A stretch of DNA of 64,000 bases from Rhodobacter sp. (GTDB lineage Bacteria > Pseudomonadota > Alphaproteobacteria > Rhodobacterales > Rhodobacteraceae). This document shows, piece after piece, positions 51,864-62,099 of the stretch. The stretch covers positions 62,001 through 126,000 of the forward strand of contig JAIYAE010000027.1 in the NCBI GenBank assembly GCA_027489175.1. Reading direction: 5' to 3'. The translations under genes were made by a program, and so were the position numbers. The notes under the pieces are model-generated. The model was not told where the DNA came from. It did no database searches and saw nothing but the letters and a program-made list of their open reading frames with translations. Positions within the stretch are counted from its first letter, which is position 1. Each line of letters begins with the position of its first letter.

Positions 51864-54800
51864 TCAGTAATCCCGCTCGATGAAGATGCCGATTCCGGTT
51901 TCACCCTCACCATCGACGCCGGCCTTGAGCGTGACACCTTTGCGCAGGTCCAGGTTCAGGTTCACGCTGGTCTTGCCGCCCTGTTCGATCTCCACCTCGG
52001 TGTAGACATTGTCGGCAATGTATTTCCCGGCGGTCAGCGCGGTTGACCCGTCTTCCGCCGTCGCCACATCAAGATCATCCAGGCCAAAGCCGCGCCGCAG
52101 CCGGTTGACCAGCCCCTCACCCCCGCGCCCGGCCAAGACGGCCACCGCATTGGCCAATTGCGCCGCCTGCAAGGGCGAAATCGTGTCCAGCGCCCGGCCA
52201 AACAACAGCCGCGCCAGCACCTCTTCCTGCGGCAGATCGGGGTTTGAGGTGAAGCTGACCACCGGGTCATCTGCCGGCCCTTCGATACGGACGGTGCTGA
52301 CCACCCCGTCGCTTTCCGTATTGGCCGCAATCTGCAGGACTGGCACAAAGCTGCCCTCCAGCGCCAGATCGGCCTGCGACAGCACCAGCCGCTTGCCCAG
52401 AATGTCCAGCCGCCCACGGATCAGGCTGAAGCTGCCCGCCGGAACCACCGCCGCCGTCGTGCCCAAAAGGCGCAACTGGCCGCCCAGTTCGGCGTCGATC
52501 CCCCGGCCGCGCAGGAAGATGCGCGGTGCCAGAACGGTCAGGTCAAGGCCGAACGCCGCCCGTGTTGGCCGCGCCCCGCGCTCGGCCCCGGTGCCATCCA
52601 GCAGTCCGGCCCGGTCACGTGTCGCCCGCACATCGGCCGGCTCGTTGACGTGGATCAGGTTCAACAGGGCGCCGGCGGTGTCAAAGCCGGACTCCGGCAC
52701 CCGCACCTCGGCCTCGGACAGGGAAAGGGCGCCGCTGATCATCGCACCCCCGGACAACGGGCCACGAACCGCAATGCTGCCGTTGATGAAAGCCTCATAA
52801 AGGTTGGGATCGTACAGCCGCAGTCCATCAAGGCTGATTGTCAGATCGCTGCTCAGGGGCTGCGTCAGGCCGATCGGCCCATCCACCCGCAGCCGCCCGC
52901 CCGACGACAGGCCCGAGGTCGCCGAAATGCGCGCCTGCCCACCCTGCAGATCGGCCACCGCCTCAATCCCCTCAAGCGCGAAGCCAAGGTTCGGGTCGCT
53001 GAGACGGCCATTGGCCAGCGTCACCCGGCCCGAAACCGAGGTCAGCCGCAGCGGCCCCGAAAGCCGCAGGTCATAACGCACCGGCCCGTCAATCGCCCGG
53101 GGTGTGATGAAGATGTTCGCCAGCCCCGCCTGCCCGGTGCCGTTGATCGCCAGATCAGCCGACCCGAAGCCCCGTGCAATCCGGCCAGCTACCCGCCCTT
53201 CAATCTGCCCCGGCCCGCGCAGCGCAAGGTCCACAACGTAGCCGCTGGCCTCTTCGGCGGCGTCGCCTGTCACGGTCAGCGGCCCCTGCAAGTCAGGGAT
53301 CAACAGGCCCAGATTGGCCAGACGCGCCTCAAGCACCACCTTACGGACGGTATCGCTGACCTCACCTGTGGCGGTGGCGGTCAGTTGCGGGTTGGTCAGC
53401 CGCGCCTCCGTCACCCGCAGGATGCCATCGACCAACGCCATCTCGGCCGACAGGGTGCTTGCCCCGGCCAGCAGGCGATTGGCCTGCGCGTTGCCAACCT
53501 GAAGCGAGGCCGCCGTGCCATTCAGGCTGATCAGGCCTTCCGCCGGGCTGCCGTAAAATTGCGCCTGCAGCCGGGCCGACCCGCCATACCCAGGACCAAG
53601 CGCCGCCAGATCAGACAGCGTGACATCGCCCGTGAGGCTCGCCCCGTCCGACGTGATGCTCCCCGAAGCCGTGCCGCTCAACGGTCCGGCAGTCACATCC
53701 AGCGCCCGCAACGTGGTGCCGGTCTCATTGCGCAGGACCGACAGCACGACCAGGCTTTCGCCCGCCAGCAGGTCATCGACCGGCTTGATGCCGACGCTCA
53801 GGCCCTGCCCGGCAACCTCGGCCACGCCGTCCAGAAAGCCTGACAACCCGCCGACCGAGCCGTCCAGCCGCACCGTGCCACGCCCGCCCAGACTACGCCC
53901 GGCCAGAAGCGAAAACCGCGACAGGTCCTCCGCCACAACCTCGACCTTGCCGGTGGTCAGAAAGCCGCTTTCCAAACCCCCGATCCGCAGATTGCCCGTA
54001 CCGGCAAAGCCATCGCCCTCAATCCGCAGGTCAGACAGGCTGACCGCACCGCTGCCTTCAAGGTAGGCCAGCCGCAGCCCCCCGGTCAGCGACGGGCCAA
54101 GCGCCGCCGCAAGGCCAGGGTCACTGGGGGCAAGCCCCTCGGCCAGAAGCGTCAGCGTGCCACCAAGGCTGTTGCCCGCGGGGGTTCGGCCAATGCGGCC
54201 TGATCCGCTCAGCTCCAGCTTTTCCACCGCAAGATCGGCCCGTTGCAGCCCAAGGACAGACAGCGCGCCCTTCCACCCGGCATCGCCCACATTGGCAAGC
54301 GACAGGCTGAACGTGCCACTGTCGATCCGGGTGTCGGTATCGGCAAACGGCAACAGCACCGGTTCCCCGTCAGGTGAGGCAAGCGTTCCAGTGACCGCAA
54401 CCGCCTCGGGCAACCCATCGCCGGCGATGCGACCCGTTCCGGCAAGGGTCAGCGACCGCGCGCGCAGGGCAAACTGGTCCAGCACCACTGCCCCCCCGGC
54501 GGCCCGCGTGGCGTCCAGCACCAGACCCACGTCCGTGCCGAAGAAATCCACCATGTCGGGTGCCAAAAGCGGTGCCAGGTTACCTGCTACATCCGCCTGC
54601 AGCCGGTAACCGTCAAGCCCGCCCCCGGTCAGGGTGATGGTCCCGGCCAAACGATCCTCACCCCCTGTCGCAAGGCGGACATCGGCGGCGAAATCGTTGA
54701 TCGGCCCGGCGCCCTGCAGCGTTAGCGTCGCCGAAGGCGCCCCCGGCAGGTCCAGGATTTCCGACACGATTCCGCCTTCGCCTTCGGTGGCGTTCAGATC

Positions 54801-55412
54801 AACCGCAAGCTGCCCCGTGGCGTTTTCATAGCTGGCATCCAGAGTGATCTGCCCTTCCGGCCCCTCACCCGAGCGCAAGATGTCCAGCGTCGCGCTGCCG
54901 GTGCCATCGGCCAGTTGCAATGTCGCCGCCAGGCTGCCGGTGATGGCCTGCCCCAGCACTGCCTCACCCAAAGTGATCTCAGTGGCGGCGATGCGGTCGA
55001 TGGCAATGGTGACGGGCAGGTCAGGCAACGAAAAGCCGCTCGCCTCGGGTGACGGCATGCTCGCCTCACCCTGATCCGGCACCCGCACCATCACGATGCT
55101 TTCGGCGGAAAGTTCACTGACCTCCAGCGCGCCTGACAGCAGGGAAGACCGGCTCCAGTCCAGAGTGACCCCGGTGATCGTCAGCCAGATCCCCTCGTCG
55201 TCGGCAATCGTCAGCCGTTCGATCTGGGCGCGGGAAGATAGCGCCCCGCTGAACCCGGCAATGGTAACTTGTCGGCTGGCCCCCGACAGGCTGTCTTCTA
55301 GAAACGCAGTCAGATAGTCGCGATCCGCCTCTTCGGTCTGTGCATAGACGGGGGTCTGCGCAAAGACCGAGGCCGCCACAAAAGCCGCCGCAAGGATGAG
55401 GACCCGCCGCAT
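51864..55412 (-). CDS. tamB: TamB translocation and assembly module / AsmA-like lipid-transfer protein
   Basis: 1182 residues with an N-terminal signal-anchor (RRVLILAAAFVAASVFAQ) and a very long beta-rich repeat region, as in the bridge-like TamB proteins that span the periplasm and carry phospholipid or help TamA. The conserved C-terminal DUF490 domain (about residues 870-1182) includes LTVLAPRIFLRGRGIDAELGGQL, RGRLDILGKRLVLSQADLALEG, DPVVSFTSNPDLPQEEVLARLLFGR and the terminal IGIFIERDY. Its start overlaps the tamA stop (three bases), so the pair is one operon. Confidence 0.93.
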   Translation of the reverse strand: MRRVLILAAAFVAASVFAQTPVYAQTEEADRDYLTAFLEDSLSGASRQVTIAGFSGALSSRAQIERLTIADDEGIWLTITGVTLDWSRSSLLSGALEVSELSAESIVMVRVPDQGEASMPSPEASGFSLPDLPVTIAIDRIAATEITLGEAVLGQAITGSLAATLQLADGTGSATLDILRSGEGPEGQITLDASYENATGQLAVDLNATEGEGGIVSEILDLPGAPSATLTLQGAGPINDFAADVRLATGGEDRLAGTITLTGGGLDGYRLQADVAGNLAPLLAPDMVDFFGTDVGLVLDATRAAGGAVVLDQFALRARSLTLAGTGRIAGDGLPEAVAVTGTLASPDGEPVLLPFADTDTRIDSGTFSLSLANVGDAGWKGALSVLGLQRADLAVEKLELSGSGRIGRTPAGNSLGGTLTLLAEGLAPSDPGLAAALGPSLTGGLRLAYLEGSGAVSLSDLRIEGDGFAGTGNLRIGGLESGFLTTGKVEVVAEDLSRFSLLAGRSLGGRGTVRLDGSVGGLSGFLDGVAEVAGQGLSVGIKPVDDLLAGESLVVLSVLRNETGTTLRALDVTAGPLSGTASGSITSDGASLTGDVTLSDLAALGPGYGGSARLQAQFYGSPAEGLISLNGTAASLQVGNAQANRLLAGASTLSAEMALVDGILRVTEARLTNPQLTATATGEVSDTVRKVVLEARLANLGLLIPDLQGPLTVTGDAAEEASGYVVDLALRGPGQIEGRVAGRIARGFGSADLAINGTGQAGLANIFITPRAIDGPVRYDLRLSGPLRLTSVSGRVTLANGRLSDPNLGFALEGIEAVADLQGGQARISATSGLSSGGRLRVDGPIGLTQPLSSDLTISLDGLRLYDPNLYEAFINGSIAVRGPLSGGAMISGALSLSEAEVRVPESGFDTAGALLNLIHVNEPADVRATRDRAGLLDGTGAERGARPTRAAFGLDLTVLAPRIFLRGRGIDAELGGQLRLLGTTAAVVPAGSFSLIRGRLDILGKRLVLSQADLALEGSFVPVLQIAANTESDGVVSTVRIEGPADDPVVSFTSNPDLPQEEVLARLLFGRALDTISPLQAAQLANAVAVLAGRGGEGLVNRLRRGFGLDDLDVATAEDGSTALTAGKYIADNVYTEVEIEQGGKTSVNLNLDLRKGVTLKAGVDGEGETGIGIFIERDY

Positions 55413-57232
55413 CAGAACGCTTGCCCCAGACCGATGTAGACCTGCACCCCATCGCCCGTGGTGCCGCTGATCGGTGCGGCCACGTCAAGGCGGATTGGGC
55501 CAAATCCGGTGTCATAGCGCAAACCAAGGCCGGCCCCGGCATGGGGATCGGCGAAGTCGTCCAGAAATCCATCCAGCCCGATGCTGCCCGCATCGACGAA
55601 TCCGACGACGCCGATCCGTTCGGTCACCTTGGCGCGCAGCTCCAGCGATCCGGCCAGGAAATACTGCCCGCCGATCAGGAATTGCGGGCCAAGGATCCGG
55701 GTGACCGGCACGCCAAGCGACCGGTAGGGTTGCCCCCGCACCGTGCCGCCGCCGCCTGAAAAGAACAGCTGATCCCGCGGGGTTTCCAGAAGGTCTGGCC
55801 CGACCACCGCGCCCGCCTGTCCGCGAATGGCGATGACAAAGCGCCCAGGCTCGCCCAGGCTGCGGTAGGCGCGGGCGTCTACAGTGGCGCGCACGCCTGA
55901 TCCGGTGGTGCCAAAGCCCAGGAACGGTTTCACCTCGGCATCCAGATAGGTGCCGCCGGTCGGGTTGCGGTCATTGTCGCGCCGGTCCCAGGTCACGCCC
56001 AGGGGCAGCGACAGGTTGCGGAACCGGAACGATCCGCCCGGATCTTCCCCTTCCTGATAGGAATAGGTGATCCCCGCCCGCGCGGTCAGCCGTTCCGAGA
56101 AGATATGCGAGAAGGCCAGCCCGAAATCCACCGTGTCGGCGGAATAGTCGATCTCATCCAGGTGGGCATAGGTGAACACCAGGCCCGCCGTGGTGTCCGG
56201 GGTCAGGGTGGCAGGCCGGTCCAGCGTGACACCAAAGGAATAGTCGACCCCGCTTTGGCCTGACCCGATGTTGGTCACCGCCCCGTCAACCTTCAGCCGT
56301 TCCCCCCCGCCCAGAAGGTTGCGGTGTAGCCAGGACCCGGTCAGCGAGACGCCGTCCAGGCTGGCCACCTCGGCCCCAAAGGAATAGCGGCGTGGTTTCT
56401 GTTCGACCACGGTCGCGGTGATACCCAGAAGGTACGGTGCGGTGATCGCCTCATCTTCCACCAGCGTGACCGAACTGAAGATGCCCGTCCGTCGCAGCCG
56501 TTCTTCGGCGCGTCGCAGGTCGGTTTCGCTGAACACCTTGCCCGTCGGCAGTCCGGCGATCTTCTCGATCCGCCGTTCGCGCATCCGCTCCTCGCCCTCA
56601 ATCGCCAGCGGGCCGAAACGCAGCCGCGGGCCGGGGGCGATGCCGACCTTCACATCGAGCACCGCGCGGGCGTGGTCGGCCGCAACCGCCTCGGCTGCGA
56701 CTTCGGCCTTGGCATGGCCCACCTCACGCCAGGCCAGAAGCGATACATCCACCGCCTCACCCACCAGCCCGCTTTCGGCGATGCTGCCGTTGCTGAAGGC
56801 ATCCGGAAGCACGGTTTCAGGTGCAAGCGGGCTGATGCTGGTCCCGCCAAAGCGGAAGGCGGGGCCGGGGTCCACGGTCACCAGAATTTGGGAAATGTCG
56901 CGCGGCGCCCCAAGGGCCGGAATGTTCGCCGCCTCGCGCCCGTCCACCTGAATGCGGATCACGCCGGAATAGTGCCCCTTGGCATAAAGGGCGGCCAGAA
57001 TGCGGGCATAATCTGCGCGGGCGGCGGCCAGCAGGTCCTGCGCGTCGGTCTGGTCCTGTGCCTGCAGCGACCGCAGCAGCGATGCTGCCTCAACCGCGTC
57101 GACCACAGCCTCATCGCCGCCTTGCACCTGAATCTGCAACTGGTCCAACGCCATTGCAGGCGTCACCAACAGCCACAACCCGACAAGGCCGCCAATCGGA
57201 CGGTGGGTGCAGGATCCTCGCCGACGGGGCAT
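55412..57232 (-). CDS. tamA: TamA, Omp85-family outer-membrane assembly protein
   Basis: The ATG at 57232 follows AAGGAGAG and gives 606 residues; a 40-codon upstream extension was rejected. A signal peptide (RPIGGLVGLWLLVTPAMA) precedes three POTRA-type repeats (about residues 30-260; for example ARADYARILAALYAKGHYSGVIRI). The 16-strand barrel has the Omp85 signatures FSGGGGTVRGQPYRSLGV and the end LRYDTGFGPIRLDVAAPI and VYIGLGQAF. It is divergent from the methyltransferase gene at 57415; the 182-base gap presumably holds both promoters. Confidence 0.93.
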   Translation of the reverse strand: MPRRRGSCTHRPIGGLVGLWLLVTPAMALDQLQIQVQGGDEAVVDAVEAASLLRSLQAQDQTDAQDLLAAARADYARILAALYAKGHYSGVIRIQVDGREAANIPALGAPRDISQILVTVDPGPAFRFGGTSISPLAPETVLPDAFSNGSIAESGLVGEAVDVSLLAWREVGHAKAEVAAEAVAADHARAVLDVKVGIAPGPRLRFGPLAIEGEERMRERRIEKIAGLPTGKVFSETDLRRAEERLRRTGIFSSVTLVEDEAITAPYLLGITATVVEQKPRRYSFGAEVASLDGVSLTGSWLHRNLLGGGERLKVDGAVTNIGSGQSGVDYSFGVTLDRPATLTPDTTAGLVFTYAHLDEIDYSADTVDFGLAFSHIFSERLTARAGITYSYQEGEDPGGSFRFRNLSLPLGVTWDRRDNDRNPTGGTYLDAEVKPFLGFGTTGSGVRATVDARAYRSLGEPGRFVIAIRGQAGAVVGPDLLETPRDQLFFSGGGGTVRGQPYRSLGVPVTRILGPQFLIGGQYFLAGSLELRAKVTERIGVVGFVDAGSIGLDGFLDDFADPHAGAGLGLRYDTGFGPIRLDVAAPISGTTGDGVQVYIGLGQAF

Positions 57233-57414
57233 ACGGGTCTTCTCTCCTTCAGCTTGCAGCCAGAACCATTGCAGCTTGAGAGAGCGGGGGCAATCTGGGC
57301 GCGCCTGACCATCCGCAAACGTGAAGCGCATGTGCTGGTTCCCGCCGATCATTCCCTGTCACGCGGTTGTGACCTTGCCCGGCCATTCCTGCCCCGATCA
57401 ACCGGAGAGCACGC

Positions 57415-58041
57415 ATGTCAGACCGTCCCTATGATCTGGACAAGGCCTATACGATCAGCACCCCGGCCGAAGCGCGCCAGATGTATGGCAACTGGGCCGA
57501 GACCTATGACGACGGCTTTGGCGCGGCCTGGGGCTACATCGCCCCGCGTGAGATTGCTCATATCCTGCGGGCCGAGGTCACACCTGAGGCAGAGGTTCTG
57601 GATATCGGCGCAGGCACCGGCCTTGTGGCCGAACATCTGCGCGGCCTGACGGTCGATGCGCTGGACATCACGCCCGAGATGCTGGAGATCGCCCGCCCCA
57701 AGGGCCTTTATCGCCAGCTTCTCCTCGACGACCTGACCCGCGCGCTGGACGTGCCAGACGCGAGCTATGACGCGATCGTCAGCTGCGGCACCTTCACCCA
57801 CGGCCATGTCGGGCCGGAATGCTTCCCCGAACTTCTCCGCATCACCCGCCCCGGCGCGGTTTTCGCCTGCGGCACCATCGGCCCGGTGCTGGATGGGGCC
57901 GGCTTCGGCTCCGCCCTCGCCCGGCTGGTGGCGCAGGGCAAGATCACGCCGGTCGCCTGGCGCGATATCCCGATCTACGAAGGCGCGGACCATCCGCACA
58001 AGGATGACCGGGGGCTGGTCATGGTGTTTCGCAAGCTTTAG
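57415..58041 (+). CDS. Class I SAM-dependent methyltransferase
   Basis: 208 residues with YGNWAETYDDGFGAAWGYIAP at the start, SAM motif I EVLDIGAGTGLVAEHL (about residues 60-75), an acidic loop ALDITPEMLEIAR and SYDAIVSCGTFTHGHVGP. It resembles the Williams-Beuren-region methyltransferase-like proteins and ubiquinone-type enzymes. The acceptor is unknown. A cupin gene follows after 35 bases on the same strand. Confidence 0.83.
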   Translation: MSDRPYDLDKAYTISTPAEARQMYGNWAETYDDGFGAAWGYIAPREIAHILRAEVTPEAEVLDIGAGTGLVAEHLRGLTVDALDITPEMLEIARPKGLYRQLLLDDLTRALDVPDASYDAIVSCGTFTHGHVGPECFPELLRITRPGAVFACGTIGPVLDGAGFGSALARLVAQGKITPVAWRDIPIYEGADHPHKDDRGLVMVFRKL

Positions 58042-58076
58042 GCTTGCCCTCGTCACCCAGACCCTGACGAGGCTCC

Positions 58077-58430
58077 ATGTTCGATCTGTCCGGCTTTCTG
58101 TCCCTGGCCAGCCTTGATCTTGGCCCGATGGCGCCAAAGCCCACGTCGGTTGAGGGCAACCAGATGGAGGCTGCCATAACCCTCGCCACCCACGATGGCG
58201 GCCGGGTTGAGATTGGCGTCTGGGAATGCACCCCCGGCCGCTTTACCGCCGACCGCAGGCAAAGCGCTGAGTTCTGCCATTTCATCGCCGGGCAGGTCGA
58301 AATGACCCACGCCGATGGCAGCAAACAGCTTTTTGGCCCCGGCGACGCCATCAACCTACCGCTTGGCTGGAAAGGCGAATGGCGGGTGATCGAACATGTC
58401 CGCAAGCTTTACGTGATCACTCAGGCCTAA
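58077..58430 (+). CDS. Cupin-domain protein (DUF861-like)
   Basis: A 117-residue single-domain cupin with RVEIGVWECTPGRFTADRRQSAEFCHFIAGQVEMTHADGS and a second motif FGPGDAINLPLGWKGEWRVIEHVRKLYVI. The fold resembles the cupin_3/DUF861 group linked to ureidoglycine or EutQ-like enzymes. Only some of the usual metal ligands (Glu, His) are evident, so a catalytic role is uncertain. Its 3' end forms the left arm of the hairpin at 58413. Confidence 0.75.
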   Translation: MFDLSGFLSLASLDLGPMAPKPTSVEGNQMEAAITLATHDGGRVEIGVWECTPGRFTADRRQSAEFCHFIAGQVEMTHADGSKQLFGPGDAINLPLGWKGEWRVIEHVRKLYVITQA

Positions 58431-58452
58431 AGGATAGGGCCTGAGTGATTAC
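58413..58452. terminator. 15-bp hairpin over the cupin stop codon
   Basis: Arms at 58413-58427 and 58438-58452 pair over 15 positions with one mismatch (core ATCACTCAGGCC / GGCCTGAGTGAT) around a ten-base loop that contains the cupin stop. It probably ends or processes the methyltransferase-cupin transcript. No T-run follows. Confidence 0.65.
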
Positions 58453-58479
58453 CAATGCCCTCGGGGAAGGACTGCCGGA

Positions 58480-59700
58480 ATGCCAAGCTACAAGAACTCC
58501 GGCCCGGTGCCGCCGATCATGCAAGGCTCCCCACCGCCACCTGAGGTGCGGGTTCCCTTTAACGACTGGGACCGCGCGCCGTGGAACCGCTGGACGTTCC
58601 AGCATGTCAGCGAAATGATGCCCACCGCCCGCATTCGCCGGGGCGACAAGGTCGCGGCCCTACCCACAGCCGTGGGCAGCCTTGATGCGCTGGCCTACCG
58701 CAGCGTGGATGGGCAGAAAACCACCTTCGGCCAGATGCTGGACGACACCTATACCGACGCCATCCTGGTCTGGAAGAATGGCCGCGTCCTGCATGAAAGC
58801 TACCACAACTGCATGACGCCGCAGTCGGTGCATCTTCTGCAATCGGTGTCGAAGTCGGTCACCTCGGCCACGGCGGGCTGCCTGATCGGGGCGGGGTTGC
58901 TCGACCCGGCGGAGCCGATCACCCACTACCTGCCAGAGCTTGCCACAACGGGTTGGAATGGCGCCAGCTTGCAGCATGTGCTCGATATGACCTCCGGCAC
59001 CCGGTACACCGAAGATTATGAGGTGCCTGACAGTGATGTGGGCAAGACCGACTATGCCGCAGGCTGGAAACCCGCGCCGGAAGGTGTGGATGCCAGCGAT
59101 TGGCCCACCTGCATGTGGGACCAGATCCTTGGCCTGCAGGCCACAGACGCGCGGCATGGTGAGCGGTTCGCCTACCGTTCTATCGAGACCGATGTTCTGG
59201 CCCATGCCATGCAACGGGTCACGGGCAAGCGGCTGGCCGATCTCATATCCGAACACCTCTGGCAGCCGATGGGCTGCGAAGAAGATGCCACCATCACCGT
59301 TGACCGCGCCGGCTATGGGCTGGCCTGCGGCGGCATCAGCGCCAGCCTGCGCGACATGGCCCGGTTCGGGTTGATGCTGCTGAACATGGGCGAGGTCGAA
59401 AGCCGTCAGGTGGTGCCCAAGGCCTGGTGTCAGGATATTCGCCACGGAGCCCACGGGCTTTACGACGCCGAGAACTACAAGGACTGGCCAAACGGCGCCT
59501 ACCGCAACCAGTTCTGGGTCGAAGACAGCCGCCTTGGCCGCCACTACTGCTTTGGCGTCTTCGGCCAGATGGTGATGATCGCGCCTGACAGCGGGATGGT
59601 GGCAGTCAAGCTTTCCACCTGGCCCGACTTTGTGGATGCGGGCCTTTACAAGCAAACTCTGGCCGGTCTGCGGGCGGTTGAGGCGGCGTTTCCGGTGTAA
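58480..59700 (+). CDS. Serine hydrolase of the beta-lactamase / NylB-like family
   Basis: 406 residues with the class C beta-lactamase fold. The nucleophile SxxK is [12 protein letters not shown] (about residues 125-130). [19 protein letters not shown] supplies the probable YxN-like element, and [22 protein letters not shown] and [19 protein letters not shown] are family-typical. No signal peptide is seen, so it is likely cytoplasmic, as for 6-aminohexanoate-dimer hydrolase or esterase relatives rather than a resistance enzyme. The substrate is unknown. Confidence 0.83.
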   Translation: MPSYKNSGPVPPIMQGSPPPPEVRVPFNDWDRAPWNRWTFQHVSEMMPTARIRRGDKVAALPTAVGSLDALAYRSVDGQKTTFGQMLDDTYTDAILVWKNGRVLHESYHNCMTPQSVHLLQSVSKSVTSATAGCLIGAGLLDPAEPITHYLPELATTGWNGASLQHVLDMTSGTRYTEDYEVPDSDVGKTDYAAGWKPAPEGVDASDWPTCMWDQILGLQATDARHGERFAYRSIETDVLAHAMQRVTGKRLADLISEHLWQPMGCEEDATITVDRAGYGLACGGISASLRDMARFGLMLLNMGEVESRQVVPKAWCQDIRHGAHGLYDAENYKDWPNGAYRNQFWVEDSRLGRHYCFGVFGQMVMIAPDSGMVAVKLSTWPDFVDAGLYKQTLAGLRAVEAAFPV

Positions 59701-59786
59701 TCGGGCTTGCATCGCAACGCCCCATGACCTATGTGTCCGACAACAGCGGTTTCGGGGTCCACACCCGAAGCTACCGATCGTCACGG

Positions 59787-59814
59787 GCGGGCCTCTGGGC
59801 CTGCTTTTTGTTTT
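59787..59814 (+). terminator. Intrinsic terminator or attenuator just before rimP
   Basis: GCGGGCC (59787-59793), loop TCTG, GGCCTGC (59798-59804) with one G-U pair, then TTTTTGTTTT. It ends only 11 bases before the rimP ATG. It may end the serine-hydrolase transcript or attenuate the rimP-nusA-infB operon. Confidence 0.72.
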
Positions 59815-59825
59815 CTGGAACCCGC

Positions 59826-60449
59826 ATGTCCGACCTGATCGCCAAGTCCGCCATCGACCGCCGCCTGGCCGAAATCATCACCCCCGCGATTGAGGGGTTG
59901 GGGTTCGAACTGGTACGCGTCCGGCTGATGGGTGGCCGGACCCGGATCCTGCAGATCATGGCTGACCGCCCCGAAGGCGGGATCGGCGTGGACGAATGCG
60001 GCGCAATCTCGACCGCAGTCTCCGCCGTTTTGGACGTCGAAGACCCGATTGAGGAAAACTACGTCCTCGAAGTCTCCTCCCCCGGGATCGACCGGCCGCT
60101 GACCCGGCTGAAGGATTTCGAGATGTGGAAGGGCTGGGAAGCCCGGATCGAGACGTCCGAGCTGATCGACGGCCGCCGCCGCTTCAAAGGCGCGCTGGCG
60201 GGGGTCGAAGGGGATGAGGTTCTCATCACCATCGAGGAAGCCGGCGAAGAGGTCACCATCGGCCTCAAGTTCGACTGGCTTTCCGACGCCAAGCTGATCC
60301 TGACCGATGAGCTGATCAGCGAAATGCTGCGTCAGAAGAAGGTTGCCGAACCGGAAGATGGCCAGTTCGACGAGATCGAAGAAATTGACGGCATTGAAGA
60401 CAGCGACGGGGACGAGGACGACGAGCCCGCCTCCGAGACGAAACACTAG
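59826..60449 (+). CDS. rimP: Ribosome maturation factor RimP
   Basis: RimP helps 30S subunit maturation. The ATG at 59826 gives 207 residues with [20 protein letters not shown], the conserved [35 protein letters not shown] and a C-terminal SH3-like domain, followed by an acidic tail ([13 protein letters not shown]). An in-frame ATG at 59724 would put a terminator hairpin inside the gene, so it was rejected. rimP begins the rimP-nusA-ylxR-infB operon; nusA follows after 12 bases. Confidence 0.95.
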   Translation: MSDLIAKSAIDRRLAEIITPAIEGLGFELVRVRLMGGRTRILQIMADRPEGGIGVDECGAISTAVSAVLDVEDPIEENYVLEVSSPGIDRPLTRLKDFEMWKGWEARIETSELIDGRRRFKGALAGVEGDEVLITIEEAGEEVTIGLKFDWLSDAKLILTDELISEMLRQKKVAEPEDGQFDEIEEIDGIEDSDGDEDDEPASETKH

Positions 60450-60461
60450 GGAGTAAGACCC

Positions 60462-62075
60462 ATGGCAATCACATCGGCCAACCAGCTGGAGCTTCTGCAG
60501 ACCGCCGAAGCCGTCGCACGCGAAAAGATGATCGAGCCGGAGCTGGTCATCCAGGCGATGGAAGACAGCCTCGCCCGTGCCGCCAAGTCGCGCTACGGCG
60601 CCGAGATGGACATCCGCGTCAAGATCGACCGCAAGACCGGCCGCGCCTCCTTCACCCGTGTCCGCACCGTTGTGGAAGATGACGCCGTGGAAAACCACCA
60701 CGCGCAGGTCACCGTCAAGCAGGCCAAGACCTGGCTGGCCGACCCGCAGCTGGGCGATGAGATCATTGATGAGGTTCCCCCGGTCGACCTTGGCCGCATC
60801 GCCGCGCAATCGGCCAAGCAAGTGATCCTGCAGAAGGTCCGCGAAGCCGAGCGTGACCGCCAGTTCGAAGAATTCAAAGACCGCAAGGGCACCATCATCA
60901 ACGGCGCCGTCAAGCGCGAGGAATACGGCAACGTTATCGTCGACATCGGTCGTGGCGAAGGCATCCTGCGCCGCAACGAAAAGATCGGCCGCGAAGCCTA
61001 CCGCATCGGCGACCGCATCCGCTGCTACATCAAGGACGTCCGCCGTGAAGCCCGCGGTCCGCAGGTCTTCCTGTCGCGGACCGACCCGCAATTCATGGCG
61101 GAACTCTTCAAGATGGAAGTGCCGGAAATCTACGATGGCATCATCGAGATCAAGGCCGTCGCCCGTGATCCGGGCTCGCGCGCCAAGATCGCCGTCATCA
61201 GCTACGACAACTCCATCGACCCGGTCGGTGCCTGCGTCGGTATGCGCGGCAGCCGTGTCCAGGCCGTGGTGAACGAACTGCAGGGTGAAAAGATCGACAT
61301 CATTCCGTGGAACCAGGACCAGGCCACGTTCCTTGTGAACGCGCTCCAGCCCGCCGAAGTGTCCAAGGTTGTGATCGACGAAGAGGCCGGCAAGATCGAA
61401 GTCGTCGTGCCGGATGAGCAACTCAGCCTTGCCATCGGTCGCCGTGGCCAGAACGTCCGCCTTGCCTCGCAGCTGACGGGCCTCGATATCGACATCATGA
61501 CCGAGGCTGAGGAATCCGCGCGCCGTCAGGCCGAATTCGCCGAACGCACCAAGCTCTTCATGGACACGCTCGACGTGGATGAGATGATGGCGCAGCTTCT
61601 GGTCGCCGAAGGCTTCACCAACCTTGAGGAAGTCGCCTACGTCGATCTGGATGAACTTCTGTCGATCGACGGCTTCGATGAAGGCACCGCTGGTGAACTT
61701 CAGGCCCGCGCGCGTGACTACCTTGAGGCTGCCAATGCCAAGGCGATGGAAAACGCCCGCGCCTTGGGTGTCGAAGATAGCCTTGTCGGCTTTGAAGGCC
61801 TGACCCCCCAGATGCTGGAAGCGCTGGGCCAGGACGGCATCAAGACGCTGGAAGACTTCGCCACCTGCGCCGACTGGGAACTGGCTGGCGGCTGGACCAC
61901 CGAAAATGGCGCGCGCAAGAAGGACGAAGGCGTGCTTGAGAAGTTCGACATGACGCTGGAAGAAGCGCAGCACCTGATCATGACCGCCCGTGTCATGCTG
62001 GGCTGGGTCGACCCCGCCGATCTGGAACAGCCCGTCGAAGACAACGCGGCCGAAGAAGAGGAGGCCGAGGTCTGA
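60462..62075 (+). CDS. nusA: Transcription termination/antitermination factor NusA
   Basis: NusA binds RNA polymerase and RNA and tunes pausing, termination and antitermination. 537 residues: an N-terminal polymerase-binding domain (about 1-130), S1 ([21 protein letters not shown]), two KH domains ([23 protein letters not shown] and [20 protein letters not shown]), and C-terminal acidic repeats (about 360-510, two helix-hairpin-helix-like units). An acidic tail ends it. AGGGAG precedes the ATG. Confidence 0.96.
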   Translation: MAITSANQLELLQTAEAVAREKMIEPELVIQAMEDSLARAAKSRYGAEMDIRVKIDRKTGRASFTRVRTVVEDDAVENHHAQVTVKQAKTWLADPQLGDEIIDEVPPVDLGRIAAQSAKQVILQKVREAERDRQFEEFKDRKGTIINGAVKREEYGNVIVDIGRGEGILRRNEKIGREAYRIGDRIRCYIKDVRREARGPQVFLSRTDPQFMAELFKMEVPEIYDGIIEIKAVARDPGSRAKIAVISYDNSIDPVGACVGMRGSRVQAVVNELQGEKIDIIPWNQDQATFLVNALQPAEVSKVVIDEEAGKIEVVVPDEQLSLAIGRRGQNVRLASQLTGLDIDIMTEAEESARRQAEFAERTKLFMDTLDVDEMMAQLLVAEGFTNLEEVAYVDLDELLSIDGFDEGTAGELQARARDYLEAANAKAMENARALGVEDSLVGFEGLTPQMLEALGQDGIKTLEDFATCADWELAGGWTTENGARKKDEGVLEKFDMTLEEAQHLIMTARVMLGWVDPADLEQPVEDNAAEEEEAEV

Positions 62076-62099
62076 TTTCAGACCTCGGAAACCCAGCGC

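Noticed and set aside
58480-59700. Antibiotic-resistance beta-lactamase
   Set aside because: The SxxK motif shows the fold, but the lack of a signal peptide and the NylB/esterase-like features do not support a resistance role.
59724-59825. In-frame upstream start of rimP
   Set aside because: The extra 34 residues are not RimP-like and the stretch contains an intrinsic-terminator hairpin.
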